A DNA stretch of 64,000 bases from assembly GCF_001949145.1 (NCBI RefSeq), contig NW_019091369.1, positions 564,856 to 628,855 on the forward strand. Direction: 5' to 3'. This DNA is from Acanthaster planci (taxonomy: Eukaryota > Echinodermata > Asteroidea > Valvatida > Acanthasteridae). Below the pieces are notes generated by a model. It was given only the letters and a program-made list of their open reading frames with translations, made no database searches and was not told where the DNA came from. Made by a program: the position numbers and the translations under genes. Each line of letters opens with the position of its first letter. Within the stretch, counting starts at the first letter, position 1. This document shows, in pieces, positions 22,851 through 35,200 of this stretch.

Positions 22851-22984
22851 CTATATCCCTGATAGAGAAATTTGATAATCAAATCGATAGAGATCCCACC
22901 TGTACAGTATGACCAACACTATCAGGCCAGACAGCGCCATCAGACCGAACACTCCCATCAAAGACCACAGAAGGACAGTCTTCA
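22851..22984 (-). CDS. Exon 10: transmembrane helix and short tail
   Basis: After a GAACAG acceptor, the frame reads VKTVLLW followed by about 20 hydrophobic residues ending LVILYR, then a short tail and TAG at 22851-22853. The tail is taken as read-through. A GTGGGA just after the helix (at the YR codons) could instead be a splice donor to a further cytoplasmic exon, but no such exon is evident. Confidence 0.7.
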
Positions 22985-24103
22985 CTGTTCAAAGGTTGCA
23001 AAAAAAATGATCAGGGAAATGATATGATCATTTTGTCCTGATATGTCCAACAAAAAGTGGTATCCGTGATTTGATTGGTCCATATTTGGGCATCCCAAAT
23101 TTGATTTGGTCGAACCGAGGTTCAAACTCTACTTAATGTGTATTTTGAGTTTAGCACCACCGACCTCCAAAAACTTGAAACGTAGGGTATTCCGAGGACA
23201 AAAAGTTCTTAAAAGCAATGAATAATAGATAATTGTTTAGTTACTTTGCAACTTTGAAATATCTCAAACATTTTAAAATAGCCAAAATATTGTTATTTTC
23301 CAAATAGTTTCCTCGATTATATTCCACGACATAACACTCAAACATTGTGCAGCCATGGTCCAAAAGGTCGTTTTTAACTCGAAAGCCGCTGCGCACTAAA
23401 ATAAAACCTGAGCTAAATTTTGGATGACTTGTTCGCCAAAAGTTAACAATCTTAGAAAATGCCTAGCATTATCCCCTCCCCTCAAAAACCCTGTCTTATA
23501 TTTAATTAAAATAGATGATAATAAGTTCATTGACAGAATTACTTTGCCACTGAAGATCTTACAGACGAAATTACCTTGGCACTCTTCAACGGAGACCGCA
23601 CCGGACCAGAGGGTGAATTCACGGGCTGGGCAATCGATACAATCCACGGCACCATATGCTGGTTGGTACCTGCCTACTGGGCATTGTGAGCACTTTGCGC
23701 TGCCTTGTTTGCTGTACGACCCCGGCGGGCAAGCAACTGTGAAAATCGAATGGTTGGCTTAACTTTGTAAGTTGAACTCGTCTGAAAGCGTACAACTCCC
23801 TCAAGCGAAAGGTTGTTACTTTGTTGCATCAATCACGGCGCAGCAGACGCGACTATTCCACCTGTGTGGAAAGTGTTCAGCAAAGCATGCTTCTGTTGAG
23901 GAAGGACTCTCTTACCAAAATTAGTAGTTCTGAAAACGCTCAAGGATTGTTTGACGTCAGAAAACTTCTTTATGGGTGACATTCAAATTCTATTGTATAT
24001 GCTTATACAACGTGTAAAGGTTATTCACTTTTCCTCCAATTCACTTTTGAAGACAGGGAACAGGCCAATGGAATGAAAATAGAACCTGCATTCAGAGGTC
24101 TCT

Positions 24104-24164
<61 letters not shown>

Positions 24165-27100
24165 AGGGACGGTCGCTGAAACTTTGCTTTTTTTATTTTA
24201 ATGTATTATGAATACGTCTAATGGACAACAAAAAGGAAGGGCGTCACTTTTTCTTTTCTTTAATATTGCGTTGTATGATTGAAGACGAAAACTTTAAGTC
24301 GACCTTCCTCATGAACTGCATGTCAAAAAGATCGTAGCAGTTCAATAGGTTTTTGTGTTTGGCAAATAACTGAAAGGTATTAGTGTTCCAATCGCATCTA
24401 ATTTAGCTTGTTGTTTAAGTTTAACCTGTTAATGATTTCATTCTATAGTGCAAGCCTTAAGTAGAGGAGATTTGCGTTCAGGCTTATGAGATTATGCATA
24501 TAAGCTGGACTTACAACTCGGATTTTTCAAAATCACTTTCTGAGCATTATCCGTCATTTGCTTGACATGACAAGATTTCACCAATATTAATAGTCGAGCT
24601 GTTTTACACTCACTACAAATGGAGGCGTGCAGCCCGTAGCCCTCCTCACAGCGATACTTCAACGAAAAACGCAGCGAGTCAGGAATCAGACGGGAGGAGT
24701 CGTATCCGTGCTGTCCTTCTTCCAGTTCCCGACTGAAGAATGCGCCCAACTTCAGCCCAACCTACACTCCACAGAGAAATAACGAAATCTTGATACTGTT
24801 GTGCATTTTGACCGTACACATTGTGCACAGTGGCGTGGAAAGTATCATTCTTTCTACCTGAGGATATGAAATTTTGTCCAAAAGAAGTCTGCACATTTTA
24901 AAGAAATTATGGGCACCTTCGCATCAATTACAAAACTTGGGTTCATATCCTTGTTTTCATTACTACATTAACGAGGTCAGTTGCTGGTTTCTGTCCAGCT
25001 TTTTTGTTCCTGATACATCAAAATGAAAGAGAAGTTGAACTTCTATGAAATACTCGTCTTTTTAGCGCAATTGGTCAGCAGTTCATCTGAATTTATACTG
25101 ATCCACCTAAGCTCGACGGACCTTTTTATTTCCATTTTTTCTAGCTGTCAACCTGGGGTAGTTTTGCACACCGTTGATAATAGGAAACAGTGATGTTGTA
25201 AGTTATTTGTGTGCACATCGCTGTTAAGCGAAAGGGTTGTGCGTTGAATATTTCGCTAACGCAAGACTTCAACGTTTAAGTTTACATGGCCCTTTTGTAT
25301 TTAAATTTAGAACCAACTGAATTTGAGTTAATACGACAATCTTCATGTCACATTCGGCTTAGACCAAATAGTGGTTGGAATCCACTCATGCACCAAACTG
25401 TTTGTTGAATTAACTCGATAGTTTTTGTATCACTCCAAATTTAAATGAAGAACTTAAGTCTGTCTTTTGGAGCCAAGAAAATGAGCTCCGGATTGACATG
25501 AAAAGGGGGAATGCGTGTGCTTAAATTCGTATCGGTCTCTGTGGCGCAATCGGTTAGCGCGTTCGGCTATTGACCGAAAGGTTGGTGGTTCGAGCCCACC
25601 CAGGGACGGACATTTTGAAGGCGAAAAAGAATAATTTTTTTATTTTTTTGTTATTTTTTTTTAGTTTTGAAGAGAGCTTCAGGCCGTTAATTTATGCCCA
25701 AGGTGTAAAAAGACAGTGAACAAAAAGATGGCAGATTTAGAATCTAAGGGTTTGTTAAGTTGTGTGTGTATATCTGAAAAAAGAGGTTGGGGTTTAATCT
25801 AGTATCGTGATCACGGATGTGAGTTATTGAGGTGAAATAAGAGAACAATGCATTAGGCAAGAGATTGTGCATTTACTTGTACATGAAAACACAAGTTTGC
25901 AATTTGTTAATATCCTTGAGTGTGAGAGTGCGCCGTCAAGCAAATAGCATTATTGTGTGGTCTTGTGGTCTTGAAAGGGACCAAATTCGAATGGCTCGTT
26001 TTGAATGGTGGTGAGTGAGTGAAGTTTAGCGTTGCTTGAGTGTGCCCAAACAATATTACAATAGGTTAAATTAGTGCCTTATAAAGGGAAACCAAAGCAC
26101 ATGGTGGAAGGAAAGTGCGAAGGTTGGACAGAACACCTGTGTTACCAGAAACAATTTTAGAGACTGAAGAAATGTGATCATTCCAGCAGAGTTTGTTGTC
26201 TAAGATCACTCCCAGAAATCTAGTCGAATCGACAATAGAGACGGGGATATTATCAATGTAGATAGAAGGCAACACATAGGGAAGAGAACTGGATTCATTG
26301 AAGAAGATACAGTTTTTTTTGGGGGGGGTTCAGAGACAGTTGATTGAATTTGAACCAAGATGAAATTTTGACGAGCTCAGTGTTAGAAGTTGAGATAAGG
26401 GATTCGAGGGTGGAATTGGAGTGAATGGTCGTTGTGTCATCAGCAAATAGAAGAAACGATAATGACAAGGAAGAATTCTGCAGGTCGTTTGATATAAAAC
26501 AGAAAGAGAAAAGGACCAAGAATGGAGCTCTGGGGGACTCCATGGCTAATAGGACTAGTCGTGGAATTGTGTCCACGAATTGATGTATATTGATGCCGAA
26601 TGTTGAGATAGTTCTGGCTATTGATCCAAATGACTAAATTTGAGAAATATGTAAGTAATTTCAAAGGGACTCTAGCCGCCTATAAGATTTAGTTTAAGAT
26701 TGGGCTGGTTTTAGGGTAGTTTACTGAAGAATTAACTTCATTGCAGTGCTAAGAATCAAGATGATCTGAAGAATATAGAACAAGGCGCGCTTACCAGCCT
26801 CGTCTTGATGTCCATTTCCCCCACCATGCACGGCATGCTGCACTCTGACACCGCCGCGTGTCTCACCGTCACGTCGAAGCTCACCAGGTTCAGCCGGGTG
26901 CCCTCGGCCGACTCGCTGCCAACTCTCCCGGAAGAGCCGTCCACCGCACCGGTGCAAATTGCCACAAAGTCCGTGATCTCATAGGAGGCATCGCCCGCAA
27001 CGATGGACGACTGGAGATGGGTTCCAAGGAGCTGTTTGAAGACCGCGTTTCGTTGAACCGAATCGCAGTCATCCGCGGTGTACGCGGCTGATACCGAATA

Positions 27101-28076
27101 CACGAAGTCTGGTAGGGTATACACTGAAAAGAAAAGACGATTGGTTGAAACATTTTCGATGTTTTCTGTTTGGCTTCCCAGTACTTTGGGAGTTATTTGA
27201 CAAGTTTGTAACTTTCGTTTCTATAAAAATTCATGTAAAGTATGCAAGCATATACGCATTGGGGACTGTAGACTACCAAAGAATTAGCAAATGTTCGAAA
27301 TGAAACATAGAGTTTTTAGGTTTGGGAATTTTTGTTTTTGTCTACCATTTATTCGTCTGCCCTCAGAGAAAATTAACACTTTGTAAAATTTTAACACTTT
27401 CTTTAAAAAAATATTCAAAAGAACAGTCGATTCTTTCACAGACATTTTTCCTTTCTTCTTGGCACGAATGCAGTCTGTAGAAAGTGGTAAAATGCTTCTC
27501 ACTGAATTGTGGTCTTACCGTAGAGTAAAAAACCTTGTGGGACAAATCTGAAAGAATTGATGTCACGTCATTTACGTGAAGGAAGAAGGTCTGAATATTT
27601 CAGTTCATTCAAGGCAACCTATTGCAATCATTTAGCCACAAAGCAAATACTGTAAACGCTCACAGAGAACTGGGTGAGATTCAAACACGAGAAAGCCTAC
27701 ACTACGAAATAAAGGTCGCCCTCAACTTTGGCCAGTTTTTACTCAAATTAACTTACAACCGCGGAAATTCCGTTTCAAGGGTCAGTTTAAATCATTACCC
27801 GATAATTCCACAAGGCTTTTACCCTTTTTTCTAGATACCGTGCAGGAGCGAGCCATCGCTAAAGCACTTCCTTCCAATATATTAGTTTGGATATGTATTT
27901 TATTGATTTGTAACGTCCACTCATGCACCAAACTGCTTGTTGAATTAACTCGATAGTTTTTGTATCACTCCAAATTTAAATGAAGAACTTAAGTCTGTCT
28001 TTTGGAGCCAAGAAAAGGACCTCCGGATTGACGTGAAAAGGGGGCGATGCGTGTGTTCAAATTCGCCTCGGTCTCT

Positions 28077-28127
<51 letters not shown>

Positions 28128-29177
28128 GAGCCCACCCAGGGACGCACGTTTTGAAGGCGTAAAAGGATAATTTTTTATTTTTTATCATTATTTTTTTTTT
28201 TTAGTTTTGAAGAGATATAAAGCTTCAGGCCGTTAATTTATGCCCAAGGTGTAAAAAGACAGTGAACAAAAAGATGGCAGGTTTAGAATCTAAGGGTTGT
28301 TAAGTTGTGTGTGTATATGTAAAAAAAAGAGGTTGGGGCGTAATCTAGTATCGTGATCATGGATGTGAGTTGTTGAGGTGAAATAAGAGAACAATGCATT
28401 AAGCAAGAGATTGTGCATTTACCTGTACATGAAAACACAAGTTTGCAATTTGTTAATATCCTAGAGTGCGCCGTCAAGCAAATAGCAGTGTTGTGTGGTC
28501 TTGTGGTCTTGAAAGGGACCAAATTCGAATGGCTCGTTTTGAATGGTGGTGAGTGAGTGAAGTTTAGCGTTGCTTGAGTGTGCCCAAACAATATTACAAT
28601 AGGTTGAATGAGTGCCTTATAAAGGGAAACCAAAGGGTCAGTTTAAATCATTACCCGATTAATTCCACAAGGCTTTTACCCTTTTTTCTAGATACCGTGC
28701 AGGAGCGAGCCATCGCTAAAGCACTTCCTTCCAATACATTTGTTTGGATATGTATTTTATTGATTTGTAACGGTTTTTGTTTTTTTTTTAAAAAAAGGGA
28801 AGCAAACATATGCAAATACCCTGAAATTGACGTACAAGGGATGAACACCTGTATCAATTATCATCTTATATTGTAACGAATTGAGACAGGAAACAAGCTA
28901 CAATGCGCAACATTACGATGCTCTGATATATCATCAGGAATAGGGCTACCGTCACAACCGTGTCGTGGGTGAGTGAAGCCTCATGCGTAGTTTTATGAAC
29001 TGTCCTGGATTTGTTTTCTTCAGCAAATTAATAATTATAATTTTATAACGAAATTTAGCATCCTTTACCAACGGCCTTTTAGAGATTTCTTACGAATTTT
29101 TGATGATATAGCTAAGGTTTTAATTTTATAGAAAAGCCAATGACTTTGATCCATTGCCCATAGCATGAAGAGTCTCT

Positions 29178-29228
<51 letters not shown>

Positions 29229-32200
29229 GAGCCCACCCAGGGACGTCTTTAGGATTGGCTTTTCCTTTTTTCCTTAATTTCCAAACGTGTCAGCTTCAGC
29301 AGAGGTCCATTTCAGGTCAATCTGTACAAAGGCTATACTCAAGTCTCGGTGGAATAAAGACTTTTTCTTTTTCTTTTGAAGATACAAGCTATCCAGGACA
29401 AGATTAGAAAGAAAGCAAGGGGAAAAAGTCTCTAGAAATCAGCATAAATACTATATAATGTATCATTCGGAATCGTTCGTGTTAACTTATTTTAATGTGC
29501 TTATGACGCAAAAAGTAACTAAAAACTTAGATTTTAAAAGCCCTTTTCACAAGTAATGACAGGAACTTCAGATCATACGGGATCGGTGGAAAGTCGTAAG
29601 GGGCGTTTGATGTGAGATGTACAGTAGTACATTTTTCAGTTGTTAATATTAACACAACATGAGTTCATTTTGCATGGTGCTTTCAGTTTTTTTTCGTTTG
29701 ATGAAACAAAAGATGACATTGTTTTACCGGGGACGCGCAAAGATGCCCGCAAGTTCGTTTTATATCGAATTTGAATAAAAACAGAACTATGTGCATACAA
29801 CCTGAAATCTAAGGATCCGATTTGGTCTGAGTATTTTTCGTGCCGTGAAAACACACTAAAACAGATCAAAGACACGTGCAAAATCTAGAAGTTGTCGCTT
29901 GTTACATACATCACAAGGAAGATATTTCCAACAGCGCTAGAAAGTAGCAGCAATGAGCAAAAAATTAGAAAACCTAAAGAACTTTTCCGACATTCGGAAT
30001 GGCAATAGAAAAGGGACACAAAAATTGTCACTGACTGCCAATAGCAATACTGATCTAAATGACCGATCGACAATATCAAAAACAAAGAAACATGCCATTA
30101 ACTGTCCCCGAAAGTTCATAATTTCCAGTGTCATATAGCATGAGTTTTTGTGCCTGTTTCTTGTTAACCCCTTATTTATTATAATCGGATTCACGCAAAA
30201 TATCCGGTTTTTAACATAGACATGCCAAATGTTAGTTTTTCTGATTGACTTAATGAAATGTCACTGTACACGGACCTACAAAAGTGATAAAGTGTGAATT
30301 TTAGAACTGTAGACAAAACCCTTAGTCTGGATGAATCATTTTGAAACTTACAAGACAAACTGGGACGGCTAAAACCTGGGAAGGTGGAATCTGTCAAACC
30401 CCACCTCCGTTCCTGGAGGAATTTGAGTTCCCTAAAAATCTGGCTTTCTGAAGGGTCAAAAGATTGGCCTTAGGGGAATTAAGGGGAAACATTTTCAAAG
30501 GATTATTTTATAGATACCTTCAATGCCGTAGGAATAGGTTTTCACTCTTGGTTCGCCTGTGACGTCATGGTACGTCACCCTACATTCTACTTTCCCTGAG
30601 TCCTTTGGTGTCACGCTGGAAATTTGAAGGATGCCGCCTTCAATTGTTAAATATCTGCCGTTGTCAAAGGTTGGAATGACGTCGCTGCCTTTTAGTTTAC
30701 TCCAGGTGAAAATGGGATCCATCTTTGTCAGATCAACAGGCGCCATGTTGCTAGGTAGGCATGCCAGGTATTGGGTCCTTCCCTGTAGTGCGTAGTTGAT
30801 ATCTGAAGGGAAAATTACCATCATTGAAAGTTTACATACAGTACGAGCGATTCACAATAACGTACCTCCAAGAGTTGCAACGCGTCGACCAATCACGATG
30901 CGCGAAATCCGTCGACCAAGTGCGCATATGGAAAGGGTCGACCGATTTTGCGCGTTGTGATTGGCCAACGCGTAGCAAAACTCTTGGAGGCGCACTTTTG
31001 TGAATCGCCGTATTGCGTGCAGGTTTCAAGCTTGTGTCCTTTGGAAATCCCCCCATTACTTCGCTCCTCTCGGGGGCATACATAGACCATTTATATACAC
31101 CAACAACTCAAATATTTCATGTGTCAAGCAGTGACGCAGCCTTGGGGGCTCACGTCAACCCCCCCCAAAAAAAATTATAGCCCCAGCCTCCCTCCCCTCT
31201 AGAAATTTGGAACACAAAGAAAATATTAGTATTATTAAGAAAATACATGTGCTCGGACTTGCCCTCTCTCCCGTGTAAAATCCACCTCCCCAACTCACTC
31301 ACCCCCCATGGTGAGAACCCTAGCTGCGCTATTGGGGTCAAAGTTCACGAGCGTCTAAAAATGACAGGATTTCATTGGTCATTTCGGCAAGATTTTGGGT
31401 ACATTTTGTCCTGTGAACTATCTCGACGACAAGACGAGTGAAATCCCAAAACGTTTTGTGTGTTAGGAAGAAAGAGTGGCATCCCATCCAGTGGCGGGGA
31501 AAAACCTCTCAGTCTTTCCATGCAAAAGGAAACCGGGGAAAAACACCGATCTGATATTGGACGACTAAAACAGACTACTTCTGTTGAGGTTTCAAGTCTC
31601 TGCATTGTCCAATTAGTGGTGTCAAATTCGTTTCATCTATGGTTCCACCGTGTAGGACTGGTCCCAGCTTCACCTTTCGCATCATTACTCGCAGTAAACA
31701 CATCAAAATTTCCAAGCGTGAATACCATTCGAGTATCAGTATTACTATCCGTCTTTGTTTCAGATGCAGAGCCCATGAAATCGAGTCTGCCACAATTCCG
31801 TTCGTCTGAATCACAAATAAACGCCATGTTTTAATGAAAGAATAGGAATCGAGGCTGGTCCATTAAAATCCTTCTTGTTATAGCCTAAAATTCGATGGAT
31901 TTCTGCAGCAATCTTTCATCTAGCTAGTAAGTTTTATGTAGAAATATTTTCCCTGCATTGTCATTCTATCAGCAAGAACGTTAAATTCATCTGCGATGCA
32001 GAGCTATGACTTGACTCCAGGCCGAAACCTCTTCCCTCTGTTTTTAACCTTTCTCTACCAACCTCCATTGTTCTTGAAGGTATGCACGATTTCACCGATG
32101 TGCAAGGGATCCACATCCAGATCTGGTTCACCGTCAACCCAGGGAAAATCCACGCCCGAGGTTTCCCACTCGTAGAGGGCGGCGTTGCCTGGCATTAGAA

Positions 32201-35200
32201 TTTGGAGGCGAAATAAGACAAAATGGAAAGCTCATAGAGGGCAGTATTCCAAGTAACTGGGCAGAGTCACGGACGTATATAAAAAGATCTGGACCAGCAG
32301 CTCTCCTGATTGCTTGAAGCCACCTGAGGTCATGTGGCGGCCGTTGAAATTATTGTTTTTTCGAAAAAATATCAGAAATTGTGGCAGTCTTCCATAGGTT
32401 AGCGTTAATTAGTTTAGAAACTTCCGGCACTGTAAAATGGCCGCCACTCTACTCTACCGAATCTACTCTACTGCATCGCGTGGGTCAAATTTTATTATAC
32501 ACGTCCGTGGGCAGAGTGGCTTCCCCGAGTCACTAACAGATCGTGAGGGAAGAGCCCCCCCCCCAAAAAAAAGAGCTAAGGAAAGATTGTTAAAAATAGT
32601 GAGAGAAAGGTGATTTGGGAGTCTCTTTAATTTCCTCTCTTTTCAGAAACGTGCATAAAAACCCCAACCTATAGCCCAAACTCTAGGAAAGGCCAAAAAG
32701 GGTGCATTTAAAAGTTATCATATTTTAGGCCCCCTGAATCAATTTTATCAACCCCCCCCCCGAAAAAAAAAAGATTCTTGATCTGTCCTCACCCTGAGGG
32801 TGAACACGAAATACATGGTGACCTCAATGGTGCACACATCCCAGTTACATGTGAATATTTGTCCAGGTGGGTTTCACTGGGAAACAATTCCCTGTCCATC
32901 GGAATGATTCAGATATGCTGCATCTGTTTGATCATTACACTGTCGTTGCAGAAACGTGAAAAACTGCGTTCTTTTTTATGGCGAAATTTCGATTGTCACA
33001 AAGCTAGAAGTCCTCTTGACACCAAACTTGAAATAAGGGGCTACAGAGGCCGATGAAAATCTCACCCTGTCGATTTTGAGAGTACGGCGTGTGACCGATG
33101 GAAGAACCTCGAGTGTCCAAGTTAGCGTCTGCGTGTCCTGCTGATGTGAGAAAAATTCGGGAAAGGTGTTTAAAATGATCACCACTTTCGAAGGTTGAAA
33201 TCATAGAGGTAGGACATGCCTGTTCACACTTCTTTGGTCACTCAGTGTGCAATGAATGAAAGTCTCCAGGAAAAAATAACCTGTAGGTGCATGTCTTTCA
33301 AAAAAAATTGAGTCTGTTTCAGATGTGTAGTGTTTTTTATTTTGTTTCTTGAATGCAGTGAGTTTATTTTGATTCGACAGTTAAACCAAAGATAAAGCAC
33401 AGGGATATTTGTCCTTAGTGATGAGTCTGAATATTTCTTCCAAGTAATATCGGAAATCAAAGGTGTTCCTTTTGCTTTTAACATACCACCTCCCAGGACA
33501 AATCGCCTCCCGGCTATGAAGTAGTCTGTAGGGCTGTACACGTCACATACAAACACTCCGGAGTCTTCTGCGGGGACGTAATGCCGTATTACCAGCCGTT
33601 TGCCGTCGTGGCTTATGCCAGTATTTCTGGGCAGGTGGCGAGCGCCCTCTTTTGACCAGTCAAAGTGAGCGTCCCTCCCGGGGATTGTGAAATAATCTAC
33701 GGTGTTGATAGCGACGAAATCGCCCGGTTGGGGCTCTTCAACTTCTACATTCGAATTCGTCAGGAAAAGTCTTTTTTTAGACTTTAATACAAGAGTAAAA
33801 TTTACAACTGGCCTCAGATTTGAATTAAACTGTTGATACCTGGTACCAAAACTACTGACAAAACAAGAATTTCTCTGTGCATTTGAAGACTGTAAAATCC
33901 GATGATAATAGTCGTGAATAACATGATAGAAACCATTTACATGTAAACCAAAATTACACTTATGATGGATATAGGCCTAGCTGAACGTCTTTCAGCCCTG
34001 TAGGACGTTTAACAAAAACTGCCTTCTTCGACGGTGTGTTTCCTCTTTGTCTGATCATTACATGTATAAGATCCTTTTTACTGTATTCAACACCGACATT
34101 TTGAAGGTGTATGTATACTATGGTCTTCAGTTTCGCTTTCTCATTCCCACCGTCATTAATGTTTTTTCATCATTTTTATTCTCATACCTATGGGTTCGGA
34201 CTCGATGACGAAATTCTGGTAATCGCCGTTTTCCTTGCTCCCGACCCTCGCCTTGAAGCTGTTTCGGCTCATGTCGTATTCAGACAAAATCCTGATGGTC
34301 AAATCGGTCCGGTTATCCGAGAGTGACATGAATTCAGGAGGGCGCCCTCCCTCCAAGAGGTTCACCACGGCCAACGCGTGCCGGTTCCGGAGTTTGACGC
34401 GCCGGAACCAGGATATGTCCAGGGGCGTGGTCAGATCGGCCACCGTGGTGGGCGTCAGGTGCAGCGGCAGGACAACCCAACCACTGACCTGGGACTGTAT
34501 GAAACAGGTCTTAGTCTGGTGCGTGTAGAGGTAACAAATCTTGTCTTGGTCCTTGACCCCGACTTTCCATCCTTCGTTGTAAGACAATAATTAAAATATT
34601 TGCGAGTTTAAACAGTCACAGAATTTTTATTTGAAGCATAAGTTTCCTTCGTCCAGGTAGTACGATGATTCATTTAATGTGGCAAATTCAGCAATATTTA
34701 CTGAGGATGCATGGCTAACATGATGCAAAAACCAATTCGATACAGGGGGCCAACGGGGTATGAAAACCAGCTTAAAGTTCTTGCCCAAATGCCGTGGGAG
34801 CAATGAATATAGACTTTCAGTACTTGACTGACGCTATTTTAGAGAAATGTTGTATTCCACAGTAATAATCGGGCCTATATGAATTCATAACAGAAAGAGA
34901 AAAGAGTTTAACAATGGTTGAATTCAATACTTTCAGATTCAATCCTAAGCATTAAAGAGGATGGGGTTACTGGAATGACTTAAACTAATGGAACTTTAAT
35001 TAGGCCTAAACCAGTATTTGGTATTTAGTTTCTTAATTTAAGCGGACATTTTAGTCCGAGCGAAATGAATGATTTTGAAGGCCGTTTGATACTAAGATTA
35101 CTGCATTCAGAAACTGACTGTGTAAACATAAAGATTCGAACGATATTTGCCTATGTTTAGAGAGAGTATGGACCAAACATTACGATGTGCCCCCATCTCA

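Noticed and set aside
28283-28633. 116-codon minus-strand frame as a gene
   Set aside because: It is the C-terminal remnant of the LINE reverse transcriptase in the duplicated block, starting SLYKALI as in copy 1, and truncated.
24000-29300. The tRNA-Asn cluster as tRNA-derived SINEs
   Set aside because: Three of the four have perfect cloverleaves and anticodons, and their flanks differ except in the 720-bp duplication. They are tRNA genes rather than SINE heads.
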